A stretch of DNA of 49,308 bases, taken from assembly GCA_002720745.1 (NCBI GenBank), contig PBJO01000007.1:1-49308 (forward strand), given 5' to 3'. Shown here piece by piece: positions 1 through 7,525 of the stretch. Source of the stretch: Balneola sp. Lineage in GTDB: Bacteria; Bacteroidota; Rhodothermia; Balneolales; Balneolaceae. Every line of letters begins with the position of its first letter. Within the stretch, counting starts at the first letter, position 1. The position numbers were made by a program, and so were the translations under genes. The notes beneath the pieces were generated by a model that searched no databases, had not been told where the DNA came from, and saw nothing but the letters and a program-made list of their open reading frames with translations.

Positions 1-249
1 ATCGAAGCTGCGTCGGATATTTCCCCTAGTATCGTTGCGGGGGGTATTAAAACAGCTTTATTAACAACCGCAGGGGGCTTGATTGCAGGTATAATACTTC
101 AGATTGGATATAACTATTGTGTGTCAAAAATTGATCGTATCATAGCTGAAATGGAAGAAAGTTCTATCACTTTAATTGACTCTATTATTTTACTTCAGGA
201 AGGCAAGCCATTAATTGCAGTTGCTGAACCAACTGAACCAGAAGACTAA
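1..249 (+). CDS. MotA/TolQ/ExbB proton channel protein, C-terminal part only
   Basis: The window opens inside this gene; only the last 82 codons are present, in frame 1, ending at TAA 247-249. The visible part starts IEAASDISPSIVAGGIKTAL and continues into LLTTAGGLIAGI, the last conserved membrane helix of the MotA/TolQ/ExbB family, where small residues and a Thr face the proton path. A short charged cytoplasmic tail rich in Glu and Pro follows. ExbB and TolQ form the pentameric inner-membrane channel that, with ExbD/TolR dimers, uses the proton gradient to drive TonB or Tol work at the outer membrane. Two ExbD-like genes lie directly downstream on the same strand, which supports the call. 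I cannot tell ExbB from TolQ with the N-terminus missing. Confidence 0.85.
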   Translation: MEAASDISPSIVAGGIKTALLTTAGGLIAGIILQIGYNYCVSKIDRIIAEMEESSITLIDSIILLQEGKPLIAVAEPTEPED

Positions 250-278
250 CCTATAACCGTAAGAGGAAATAGATCACA

Positions 279-560
279 ATGACAGGTTCATTAATATCAC
301 AAATTGCTGTAATTGGAACGTTTGTACTTATAGGGTTCGGTATAGTAGCCATGATTGCTTCAGGAGTTAGGGGAATAACTCAAGGAAAGCAAGACTATAA
401 GCGTATAGCGTTGATAGCAACTCCCGCTATTATTTTTATAATTTCTTATGTTGCATTGAACGATGTAACCAAAGCAGGAGTATTTACTACTATGGGTATG
501 ATGTTAATTATGGTTGTTTCCATATTGTTTACTGGGCTACGCAGAACGTTTAAATACTAG
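279..560 (+). CDS. small three-helix membrane protein inside the exbB-exbD cluster
   Basis: This 93-residue protein is not recognised. It has three likely membrane helices: roughly residues 8-30, 43-62 and 67-86. A positively charged loop (RGITQGKQDYKR) separates the first two and a basic end (RRTFKY) follows the third. The start at ATG 279 is preceded by AGAGGAAAT, a good ribosome binding site. It sits 29 bases after the ExbB-like gene and 12 bases before the first ExbD-like gene, so co-transcription with the proton-channel genes is almost certain. It is not an ExbD, which has one helix and a periplasmic domain. An accessory subunit or assembly factor for the channel is an inference from position alone. 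Confidence 0.75.
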   Translation: MTGSLISQIAVIGTFVLIGFGIVAMIASGVRGITQGKQDYKRIALIATPAIIFIISYVALNDVTKAGVFTTMGMMLIMVVSILFTGLRRTFKY

Positions 561-572
561 GAAGTTCTAATT

Positions 573-1115
573 ATGATGTTAAAAAAGAAAAAACGTGAAG
601 GTGCAGATATCAATGGCTCATCAATGGCTGATATAGCTTTTCTTTTACTTATTTTCTTTTTAGTAACAACTACGATAAATGTGGACACGGGAATTGGTAT
701 GGTGTTGCCTCCCCCATTGGATCCAGAACAGGAACCACCTCCCATTCGTGAACGTAACTTGATGAAAATTTTAGTTAACTCCCAGGGACTGGTACTCATG
801 GACGAAGAGCCTGTCTCAGTTTCAGAAGTCAAAGATAAACTCATTGAGTTTATTTCGAATCCTGAGAATAATGTAGAGTTAGCGATATCTCCAGATGCCG
901 CCATTGTATCCTTAAAGACACAAAGAGAAACTCCATACTCCATTTATATCGACATGTTGGATGAAGTAATGGCTGCCTACAAAGACTTACGAGATGCTGC
1001 TTCAAGAGCAAATTATGGTGTACCCTACGATGCACTTGTGGACGATAGTCCTCAACAAGATCAAATCAGAGAAATGTATCCTAAGAAAATTTCAATTGCC
1101 GAACCGGATAGTTAA
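573..1115 (+). CDS. ExbD/TolR family biopolymer transport protein, first copy
   Basis: A 180-residue ExbD/TolR protein. A basic cytoplasmic start (MMLKKKKREG) is followed by one membrane helix. That helix carries the family signature SMADIAFLLLIFFLVTT (about residues 17-33), in which the Asp is the proton-binding residue needed for energy coupling. A proline-rich stretch and a periplasmic alpha/beta domain follow. The protein is longer than a typical ExbD (about 140 residues) because of an insertion and a C-terminal extension after residue 110. It lies between the small membrane protein and the second ExbD gene; the gap to the latter is two bases, so the two are probably translationally coupled. 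ExbD dimers sit inside the ExbB pentamer and pass the proton-driven motion to TonB-like partners. Confidence 0.9.
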   Translation: MMLKKKKREGADINGSSMADIAFLLLIFFLVTTTINVDTGIGMVLPPPLDPEQEPPPIRERNLMKILVNSQGLVLMDEEPVSVSEVKDKLIEFISNPENNVELAISPDAAIVSLKTQRETPYSIYIDMLDEVMAAYKDLRDAASRANYGVPYDALVDDSPQQDQIREMYPKKISIAEPDS

Positions 1116-1117
1116 CA

Positions 1118-1567
1118 ATGGCAAATTTTAAGAAAAAGCAAGCAGGTAGCAAGCAAGAAATACCCACTTCGGCAATGCCAGATGTGGTATTTATGTTGCT
1201 CTTTTTCTTTATGGTTACCACGGTACTCAGAGAAGTCACTCTGAAGGTTAAATTAGATCTCACCCAGGCAAGTAACATAGAGAAAATTGAACAAAAGCGA
1301 CTAGTATCGTACATCTACATGGGACCAGAACGCTTACCTGGTAATCAATTAGGTGATGACAAAGTTCAAATAGATGATGCTATAGTCGACGATTTAGGAG
1401 CGATTAGGAATCTAATGTATGATAAGTTGATTGAGGAACCAAGACTTATTGTTTCTCTGAGGGTAGACCAGAATTCGGAGTTTGGTTTGTTAACAGATGT
1501 TCAAAAGGAACTTCAACAGGCAGGAACTTTTAGAATAAACTACTCAACTAAGCGAGAAGCAGATTAG
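1118..1567 (+). CDS. ExbD/TolR family biopolymer transport protein, second copy
   Basis: A 149-residue ExbD/TolR protein, clearly a paralogue of the preceding one. Its single helix carries SAMPDVVFMLLFFFMVTT, with the essential Asp in the usual position. The 'MPDxVFMLLFFFMV' variant is the form I associate with the second ExbD of FCB-group bacteria. A periplasmic domain of about 110 residues follows. There is no clear ribosome binding site and the start is two bases after the previous stop, which fits coupled translation. Two unequal ExbD proteins per channel suggest a heterodimer, although each could also serve its own TonB. The operon ends here at the terminator at 1589-1623. Confidence 0.9.
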   Translation: MANFKKKQAGSKQEIPTSAMPDVVFMLLFFFMVTTVLREVTLKVKLDLTQASNIEKIEQKRLVSYIYMGPERLPGNQLGDDKVQIDDAIVDDLGAIRNLMYDKLIEEPRLIVSLRVDQNSEFGLLTDVQKELQQAGTFRINYSTKREAD

Positions 1568-1588
1568 ACTATATTTGGTAAAGATTGT

Positions 1589-1623
1589 AAAGGCAACCAT
1601 GTAAAGCATGGCTGCCTTTTTTT
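1589..1623 (+). terminator. Rho-independent terminator after the exbB-exbD cluster
   Basis: The arms AAAGGCAACCATG (1589-1601) and CATGGCTGCCTTT (1607-1619) pair over 13 positions with one A-C mismatch around a five-base loop. A run of seven T follows (1617-1623). It lies 22 bases after the second ExbD stop and reads on the + strand. An ATG within the right arm (1608) is in frame with the next gene, but because it sits in this hairpin it is not a credible start. Confidence 0.9.
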
Positions 1624-1637
1624 GTATATTTAAGTTT

Positions 1638-2687
1638 ATGAAAAATTCTTTTACACCCATATCACAACTAGGGCGCTTGGCTGTCCTTAAAAAACTAGAT
1701 AAATACAAAGGTGATAGCTTTCTACCTATTAACCTGCTGGGGAAAAAGTTAACCGGCCTGTCAGTTTCTAATATTGTTAAACACTATGGAGCCAATACCC
1801 AAATTTGTCAACAATGCATACAATTAATTGAAGGAATACATTTTGATCTAAGCTATACTCCTTTAGAACATGTAGGATATAAGGCAGTCTCGCAATTTTC
1901 AAATGAATGTTATGCAGAAAATGGCAGGCCTATTTCGCTTTCATGTGTTTTATCTATACCTAATAAGGTATCTGTTGAAATGATTCAATTGATTATGTCT
2001 GGGGTTAACAAAGCCTGTATAGCGAATAAAATTGTATTCGATAATAAGCGTTTTCACAGTAACTCTAATCAAATAACCATTCATGTTCACGGGATTGCTA
2101 TCGCCAAAGAAGATAGGCGTAGTTGTATTGACAATGTTCAGACAGATGATGCTATTTGCGTTTCTGGAGATTTAGGAGCTGCTATTGCAGGTTTACGTAT
2201 TCTCATGAGAGAAAAGAAATTTTGGCAGGATAGTGGTGGAGGTGAATTTCAACCAGATTTGGGTGACTATGAATATGTGATTCAAAGACAATTAATGCCA
2301 AAATCTAGAAAGGATATCATCGATTGTTTTGAGGAATTTGATATCCTGCCTACCTTCATAAGCCATATAAATATGGGCGTTATCAATGATGTAGCTCAAC
2401 TGTGCGAAAAAACGGGTCTAGGTGCGCACATTTATCAAGCAACCCTGCCGGTAGCAATCGAAACTAGACAAGTAGCAGATGAAATGGAAGAAGATGTTGA
2501 TAAATACGCATATTTTGGCGGTGAAGATGCTGAATTACTATTCACAATGAGTGAGAAAGATGTAGATCGACTTTTTACTCTTTTTAAAGACTTTACGGTG
2601 ATTGGACGAATGACAGACACAGATTCTGCGTTAACCATACAAACATCCAATGGACAAATCTTAGATTTAGACGATATCAAAAGCTAA
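1638..2687 (+). CDS. ThiL-like (thiamine-monophosphate kinase family) protein lacking key aspartates
   Basis: A 349-residue member of the PurM/ThiL fold. ThiL normally phosphorylates thiamine monophosphate to the diphosphate. Recognisable family blocks, in order, are EGIHFDLSYTPLEHVGYKAV (about 65-84), SGDLGAA (176-182), the QPDL...YVIQRQLMPKSRKDII region (205-228) and GGEDAELLFT (294-303). Most metal-binding aspartates are gone. The usual GDDAA reads GANTQ (51-55), the TTD before EGxHFD reads CQQ, NLSD reads QFSN (86-89) and DISDGL reads HINMGV (243-248); only the Asp of SGDLGAA remains. The fold is supported, but kinase activity is doubtful. I chose ATG 1638 because the upstream in-frame ATG at 1608 is in the terminator hairpin. 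It appears to stand alone between that terminator and the ftsH promoter. Confidence 0.75.
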   Translation: MKNSFTPISQLGRLAVLKKLDKYKGDSFLPINLLGKKLTGLSVSNIVKHYGANTQICQQCIQLIEGIHFDLSYTPLEHVGYKAVSQFSNECYAENGRPISLSCVLSIPNKVSVEMIQLIMSGVNKACIANKIVFDNKRFHSNSNQITIHVHGIAIAKEDRRSCIDNVQTDDAICVSGDLGAAIAGLRILMREKKFWQDSGGGEFQPDLGDYEYVIQRQLMPKSRKDIIDCFEEFDILPTFISHINMGVINDVAQLCEKTGLGAHIYQATLPVAIETRQVADEMEEDVDKYAYFGGEDAELLFTMSEKDVDRLFTLFKDFTVIGRMTDTDSALTIQTSNGQILDLDDIKS

Positions 2688-2713
2688 TGCAACTTTTGTC
2701 AGTAAAATTTATC

Positions 2714-2729
2714 TGGCACATTTTTTGCA
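2714..2729 (+). promoter_or_regulatory. sigma-54-type -24/-12 promoter candidate for ftsH
   Basis: TGGCAC (2714-2719), five bases, then TTGCA (2725-2729). The GG and GC dinucleotides are separated by exactly ten bases, as required for an RpoN promoter. It lies 63 bases before the ftsH ATG, giving a leader of about 50 bases. I cannot see an enhancer-binding-protein site, and a chance match is possible in AT-rich DNA. Confidence 0.4.
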
Positions 2730-2792
2730 AATCAATACATATAATCAAAGACTATTTGTCTTAATCATAAAAATTTACAACTGAACTATCTA

Positions 2793-4940
2793 ATGGCCGA
2801 AAAGAAGCCCCCCTTAAAGAATCCCTTAAAGTCACCGCTAAGTAAAAAAGACGGCACAAATCCCAAATTCCCAACTTGGGGATTTTTAGTAATCATACTG
2901 TTTTTAATTGTTATACAGTTTGTATTCCTAAATCCTAAACCTACTAATGGAATTAAGTATAGTGAATTCTTGGATCAGGTAAAAAAAGGATATGTTGAAG
3001 GTATTATCATTAAGAACCAGGTAAATGTATACGGAAAGTACAATGAATCCGCTTTACGAGATGGCATAATTAGCCCACCCGAGCAAACAGATTCGCCTCT
3101 AAATCTTCCAACTAACGCGGCTGAGCAGTATAGAAGATTTCAAACAACCATTCTACCGAATGACGATATTCGTCCGATACTTGATGAATATGGTGTAGAA
3201 TATGAAGTGCTCGTAGAAGAAGAATGGTTTAGTGGTATATTCATGTGGCTTGTCATGATTAGTATAGCCGTTGGATTCTGGATCTTTATTTTCCGCCGAA
3301 TGAATCCTGGACAACAAGTTCTGAACATTGGAAAGAACAAGGCATCTTTATATGATCAGCAGACTGAAATAAAAGTAACTTTCAAAGATGTTGCTGGATT
3401 AGACGAAGCAAAGGCAGAGGTAGAGGAAGTGGTAGACTTTCTTAAAAGCCCTCAAAAATTCACAAAGCTAGGTGGTACTTTGCCAAAGGGTGTTTTGTTG
3501 GTGGGACCCCCTGGAACGGGCAAGACTTTATTGGCTAAGGCTACCGCTGGGGAAGCAAGTGTGCCATTTTTTAGTTTGAGTGGGTCCGATTTCGTGGAGA
3601 TGTTTGTTGGTGTTGGTGCCGCACGAGTCCGGGATCTTTTTAAACAAGCGAAGGAAAAAGCTCCTTGTATTGTATTTATTGATGAAATAGACTCTATTGG
3701 CCGATCGCGTGGTAAGGGTATGGCGATGGGATCAAATGATGAACGTGAAAATACTTTGAATCAACTCTTAAGTGAAATGGACGGCTTCAACTCCGATAAA
3801 GGGGTAATTCTAATGGCTGCCACAAACCGTCCCGATATTTTAGATTCAGCACTACTTCGTCCAGGGCGTTTTGATCGTCAGGTCTTAATTGATAAACCAG
3901 ATTTAAATGGTCGAGTTGAAGTATTAAAGGTCCATGTAAAAAAATTGAAACTTTCAAGGTCAATTGATTTGCGCGTTCTAGCTTCTCAGACTCCAGGATT
4001 TGCGGGAGCAGAATTAGCCAACTTATGCAATGAAGCAGCATTGATTGCCGCTAGACGAGCGAAAAAATCAATTGGGATGGTTGATTTTCAAGATTCGATT
4101 GAAAAAGTCATAGCGGGACTTGAACGTAAAAACAAGCTTATTAGCCCTGAGGAGCGTAAAATCGTTGCTTACCATGAAGCAGGACATGCCATTGTGGGAT
4201 GGTTTTTAGAGTATACCGACCCGGTACTTAAGGTAAGTATCGTACCAAGAGGATTGGCAGCCTTGGGTTACACTTTACAGACACCGCTAGAAGATCGATT
4301 CCTAATGACTACTGAAGAATTAGATGAAAAAATTTGTGCACTGTTGGGTGGTAGAGTAGCTGAGCAAATAATATTTGGTAAAATATCTACAGGTGCACAG
4401 AACGATCTTGAGCGGATTACTAATATGGCATATGCAATGGTTGCAGAATATGGTATGAGTGAAGAGTTGGGCTATATTTCGCTGCGAGATTCAAGTAACC
4501 CAGAAAATAGTTATGGGTTTAACAGAAAATATTCTCCTGATACATCTAATCGAATTGATGATGCGGTTCAATCTATTATCAAAGATAATTATGACCGAAC
4601 TTATGAATTATTAGTAGAGCATCAAGACAAATTAGAATTACTTGCGAAAACTCTACTCGAAAAAGAAGTTATGAATCATCAAGAGCTTCGAGAATTACTT
4701 GGTGATCGTCCTAAAGGTAAACATGCAGATGGTCTCTTTTCAGAGGCAAATATAGTGGATGAAGTTATCTCAGATGATGAAGCTAATGAAGAATCATCTG
4801 AAGAAGAAATTTTGACTAAAAACAAATTGATGAACACTAATGAGGGTGGGACTACTCTTAAAAATCCCAAGGAAGAGCAGCTAAAGAAAATTGTAAATAA
4901 GCCTAATAATGACACTAAAAAGAAAAATGAAAATAAATAA
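2793..4940 (+). CDS. ftsH: ATP-dependent zinc metalloprotease FtsH
   Basis: A 715-residue membrane-bound AAA+ protease that extracts and degrades misfolded or regulatory membrane and cytosolic proteins. Two membrane helices (about 29-47 and 146-166) flank a periplasmic domain of about 100 residues. The AAA domain follows with Walker A GPPGTGKT (238-245), Walker [10 protein letters not shown], and the arginine-finger segment RPGRFDRQ. The M41 zinc protease domain has HEAGH at 461-465 and the downstream Asp of the [10 protein letters not shown] motif. All catalytic residues are intact. After about residue 645 there is a low-complexity tail of some 70 residues: first acidic (EESSEEE), then Lys/Asn-rich. 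Such tails vary between species. The gene is monocistronic by context, with the sigma-54-like promoter upstream and a Pho-like array downstream. Confidence 0.97.
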   Translation: MAEKKPPLKNPLKSPLSKKDGTNPKFPTWGFLVIILFLIVIQFVFLNPKPTNGIKYSEFLDQVKKGYVEGIIIKNQVNVYGKYNESALRDGIISPPEQTDSPLNLPTNAAEQYRRFQTTILPNDDIRPILDEYGVEYEVLVEEEWFSGIFMWLVMISIAVGFWIFIFRRMNPGQQVLNIGKNKASLYDQQTEIKVTFKDVAGLDEAKAEVEEVVDFLKSPQKFTKLGGTLPKGVLLVGPPGTGKTLLAKATAGEASVPFFSLSGSDFVEMFVGVGAARVRDLFKQAKEKAPCIVFIDEIDSIGRSRGKGMAMGSNDERENTLNQLLSEMDGFNSDKGVILMAATNRPDILDSALLRPGRFDRQVLIDKPDLNGRVEVLKVHVKKLKLSRSIDLRVLASQTPGFAGAELANLCNEAALIAARRAKKSIGMVDFQDSIEKVIAGLERKNKLISPEERKIVAYHEAGHAIVGWFLEYTDPVLKVSIVPRGLAALGYTLQTPLEDRFLMTTEELDEKICALLGGRVAEQIIFGKISTGAQNDLERITNMAYAMVAEYGMSEELGYISLRDSSNPENSYGFNRKYSPDTSNRIDDAVQSIIKDNYDRTYELLVEHQDKLELLAKTLLEKEVMNHQELRELLGDRPKGKHADGLFSEANIVDEVISDDEANEESSEEEILTKNKLMNTNEGGTTLKNPKEEQLKKIVNKPNNDTKKKNENK

Positions 4941-5084
4941 AGATTTATTCTCTTAGTTTTTAATGTTTGTTAGTATGAAAATTCATTTATAAAGTGTATT
5001 CACTCAGGAATCTTTTTCTGACAGTAAATAATAAAGTAGAAGGATACTTTCTTTTATATTTTGATGCATTCATCCAATAGATAT

Positions 5085-5112
5085 TTAACAATAAATTAAC
5101 AGTATGTTTAAG
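5085..5112 (+). promoter_or_regulatory. 11-bp-periodic TTAACA repeats, Pho-box-like operator
   Basis: TTAACA at 5085-5090 and again at 5096-5101 are separated by five bases, giving an 11-bp period. A weaker third unit, TTTAAG, lies at 5107-5112 in phase. PhoB/PhoP response regulators bind direct repeats of this period (the Bacillus PhoP repeat is close to TTAACA). A possible -10, TATAAG, lies at 5131-5136, 17-18 bases after a -35 position that overlaps the third repeat. The array is 56 bases before the GTG of the PiT-like gene. The rest of the 4941-5167 gap shows nothing else clear. Confidence 0.55.
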
Positions 5113-5167
5113 CTTTGTTAATTTACCGACTATAAGTTCTGTCACATTATTGATTTAATCAGCAAAA

Positions 5168-6271
5168 GTGACAGATAATAGTAATAACTCCACCAGCAAT
5201 CTCGTTGCGCTAATAAAGCAAGAAAAAATCTTTATTGGCCTAGTAGGCATACTCTTTATAATAGCTGGCTTATCCACACCCTATGCAAATATTGCAATGT
5301 GGGTGGGTTTCTTTTTAGCCGGATACTCAGCCATAGCAAATGATAGTATACAGACTATTGGCACATTTATAGCGTCAAATAATGAAAGACCATGGTGGAT
5401 GTTATGGTTGTACATGGGAGGTATATTTTTAGTAACAGTCTCCATTAGTTGGTATTTATTTGACGGAGATGTAAGCTATCAGAGGCTTGCATCCAAAGGA
5501 TTTGATGAGACACCCTCCCAATTCAATTTTTTACAAGTAGCAGCCCCGTTATTCCTTCTTATCTTAACTAGATTAAGAATGCCAGTCTCTACAACATTTC
5601 TATTATTAAGCAGTTTTGCTACTTCTGCTTCAAGTATAACTGGCGTACTTGGTAAAAGCTTGAGTGGATACTTTTTAGCTTTTGCTTTAGGTTTTATAGT
5701 ATGGTTGTTAGTTACTAGGACATTTGAAAAAAAATTTAGTGAAAATAAAGCTAGTAACGTTTGGATACCAATCCAATGGATTACTTCAGGTACACTTTGG
5801 GCTGTTTGGCTCATGCAGGATGCTGCTAATATCGCTGTTTATCTCCCAAGATCTTTAAGTCTCGTACAATTTTTGGTATTTGCAGGTTTTATATTCATTG
5901 GGCTTGGACTTTTATTTTATCTCAGGGGAGATAGAATACAAAAAATTGTCACAGATAAATCGAGAGTAACTGACATACGATCAGCAACAATAATAGATTT
6001 CATTTATTCTATTCTATTAATTTATAAACTAACAATAAGCACTGTTCCCATGAGTACTACATGGGTATTTCTTGGTTTACTTGCTGGCAGAGAAATAGGG
6101 ATGAGTATTATGGGTAAAGGATTTAGTCTTGGTCATCCATTGTCAAAGGTTTTTAAGATGGTATTCAAAGATTTAGGCTCTGCCTTATTTGGTTTATTTA
6201 TATCAATAATTTTAGCTATTTCAATAAATGATGATGTGCGAGTTGAATTATTATCAATTATAGGTTTTTAA
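5168..6271 (+). CDS. divergent PiT-family (inorganic phosphate transporter-like) membrane protein
   Basis: A 367-residue polytopic membrane protein with about nine to ten helices. It shows the two-fold repeat of PiT/PHO4 transporters. In the first half AIANDSIQTIGTFI corresponds to the GANDxxNxxGT motif and RMPVSTTFLL to PVSTTH. In the second half QDAANIAVYLPR and TVPMSTTWVFLGLLAG are the matching pair. These motifs form the phosphate and cation sites in the family, but the substrate here could also be sulfate or another anion. The start is GTG 5168; the next ATG would remove part of the first helix. The Pho-like repeats upstream favour phosphate uptake under starvation. The PhoU-like partner often found beside pit genes is absent; a DUF2490-like gene follows. 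Confidence 0.7.
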   Translation: MTDNSNNSTSNLVALIKQEKIFIGLVGILFIIAGLSTPYANIAMWVGFFLAGYSAIANDSIQTIGTFIASNNERPWWMLWLYMGGIFLVTVSISWYLFDGDVSYQRLASKGFDETPSQFNFLQVAAPLFLLILTRLRMPVSTTFLLLSSFATSASSITGVLGKSLSGYFLAFALGFIVWLLVTRTFEKKFSENKASNVWIPIQWITSGTLWAVWLMQDAANIAVYLPRSLSLVQFLVFAGFIFIGLGLLFYLRGDRIQKIVTDKSRVTDIRSATIIDFIYSILLIYKLTISTVPMSTTWVFLGLLAGREIGMSIMGKGFSLGHPLSKVFKMVFKDLGSALFGLFISIILAISINDDVRVELLSIIGF

Positions 6272-6360
6272 TAATATTCAAATTCTTAAAGTAATTGTTA
6301 AGAAGCTGGTTGTAGCAATACCTGAATAAATATAATTGCATAAGTAATTAAAAGAATATA

Positions 6361-7083
6361 ATGATTAGCAATATGAAAAATAAAAATAGTGGGATTGGTC
6401 TGTTCAATGGCCTCGAGAATAAATCTAATGTAAAATTTATACTCTTTTCTCTATTACTTTTTGGTTTTACATTAAACAGTAATCATATCTATTCGCAAAC
6501 ACTACAAAATATTTATCATCCTTCTATTGCCAAAAAATTTAATTTGGCAGGTAAATCAATTAAATATAAAACTGCAATATTTATAAATTTTGATTCAGAA
6601 GAAAAACCAGATTTTTACCACTTTGAAAATCAAATATCCTTAGATATTTATAAAGGAAATAAATTCAAATTAGAAGGTTCATTCAAATACCGTAGGTATA
6701 ATATTTTTGATGAAAATATAACAAATGAGTTTAGACCAGCCCAAACAATCAAATTTTCAAAAAAATCAAACGGTCTAGTTCTTGATAACAGTTTTAAATT
6801 TGAGCAAAGATTTAGAGAAACATACAGCAATAGATGGCGCTATAAATTTCAAATTGGTGGGTTGAATAGAAAATCTAAAATTTTTCCAGGCAAGCTGAAT
6901 AATGAATTTTTATACACCTTTAATAAAGATAAAACAGGGTATGAGAATAGATTTTTGATAACTTTATCTGATAATATTATGAATCTTCCGGTTTCATTTA
7001 GTATCCAGCATCGTCTCAAGAATATTTTCTCCGAAAAGGATCTAAAACATTTGATTGTTTTTAAAACAGATTTTTCTTTTTAA
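6361..7083 (+). CDS. DUF2490-like outer-membrane beta-barrel protein
   Basis: A 240-residue secreted protein. After a polar start, a hydrophobic segment (about 26-42, FILFSLLLFGFTL) and a likely cleavage site after IYSQ (45) act as a signal peptide. The rest is rich in alternating aromatic and polar strands. The segment DNSFKFEQRFRET...RWRYKFQIG and the closing aromatic residue (FKTDFSF) look like DUF2490 proteins, predicted small outer-membrane barrels of unknown role. The gene follows the PiT-like gene by 89 bases, so it may share its transcript; if so, a role at the outer membrane in anion uptake is possible but is inference. ATG 6373 is an alternative start. Codon use is strongly A/T-ended. 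Confidence 0.6.
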   Translation: MISNMKNKNSGIGLFNGLENKSNVKFILFSLLLFGFTLNSNHIYSQTLQNIYHPSIAKKFNLAGKSIKYKTAIFINFDSEEKPDFYHFENQISLDIYKGNKFKLEGSFKYRRYNIFDENITNEFRPAQTIKFSKKSNGLVLDNSFKFEQRFRETYSNRWRYKFQIGGLNRKSKIFPGKLNNEFLYTFNKDKTGYENRFLITLSDNIMNLPVSFSIQHRLKNIFSEKDLKHLIVFKTDFSF

Positions 7084-7112
7084 GTACAAAATAACTTTAG
7101 TTTGTTTTATTG

Positions 7113-7151
7113 TTAACAATTTGGTAACATTAAGTTAATGATTTATTAACT
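7113..7151 (+). promoter_or_regulatory. four 11-bp-periodic TTAACA-like repeats, second Pho-box-like array
   Basis: TTAACA (7113-7118), GTAACA (7124-7129), TTAATG (7135-7140) and TTAACT (7146-7151) follow one another at exactly 11-bp intervals. This is the same unit and period as the array at 5085-5112. It ends ten bases before the ATG of a small membrane ORF, so the transcript may begin inside that ORF's first codons and translation may use the later ATG at 7201. The two arrays bracket the PiT-like and DUF2490-like genes. Confidence 0.55.
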
Positions 7152-7161
7152 AAGAATAGAC

Positions 7162-7302
7162 ATGTATCAAAAGTACTACAGATTAGGCTTATCTTATTTT
7201 ATGAATAAGAGTTTAATGGGCCTAAAAAAGCCTTCTATAACTACATATTTACTTTATTTTATCTTTATGGGTACAGTAATTGCTATTTCTAGTTTTATCT
7301 AA
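7162..7302 (+). CDS. putative small single-helix membrane protein (46 or 33 residues)
   Basis: A short open frame, ATG 7162 to TAA 7302, coding for 46 residues, with an internal ATG at 7201 that would give 33. The C-terminal half (SITTYLLYFIFMGTVIAISS) is a convincing membrane helix preceded by a basic segment (GLKKP), giving a cytoplasm-in, helix-out layout. I do not recognise it. Its best support is position: it lies immediately after the four-repeat operator array. The DNA after it (7303-7525) holds nothing I can identify. It may be a real phosphate-starvation small protein or a chance ORF in AT-rich DNA. Confidence 0.35.
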   Translation: MYQKYYRLGLSYFMNKSLMGLKKPSITTYLLYFIFMGTVIAISSFI

Positions 7303-7525
7303 AGCCGCATAAATCCATTTACAATAATTAGCTAAAAAATAAATCTTGCTGATGAATAATCTCATTCATTACCAGTGAGTTTGAGTACACATTATTATAC
7401 TGCTTCATTTTCTTCCCTTTTTCCTCGTTCTTAACCATATTTAATTAGGTTCATTCATTTATTTAGTTAAGAGCAGACTCCACTAATGTTATATTAACAT
7501 CTTATGTACGTGCATTTGCTGATAA

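Noticed and set aside
557-943. Long antisense frame over the first exbD gene
   Set aside because: It is a shadow of the ExbD gene, with no domain or ribosome binding site.
1608-1637. Upstream ATG of the ThiL-like frame at 1608
   Set aside because: It lies in the right arm of a strong terminator, so the ten added residues are not translated.
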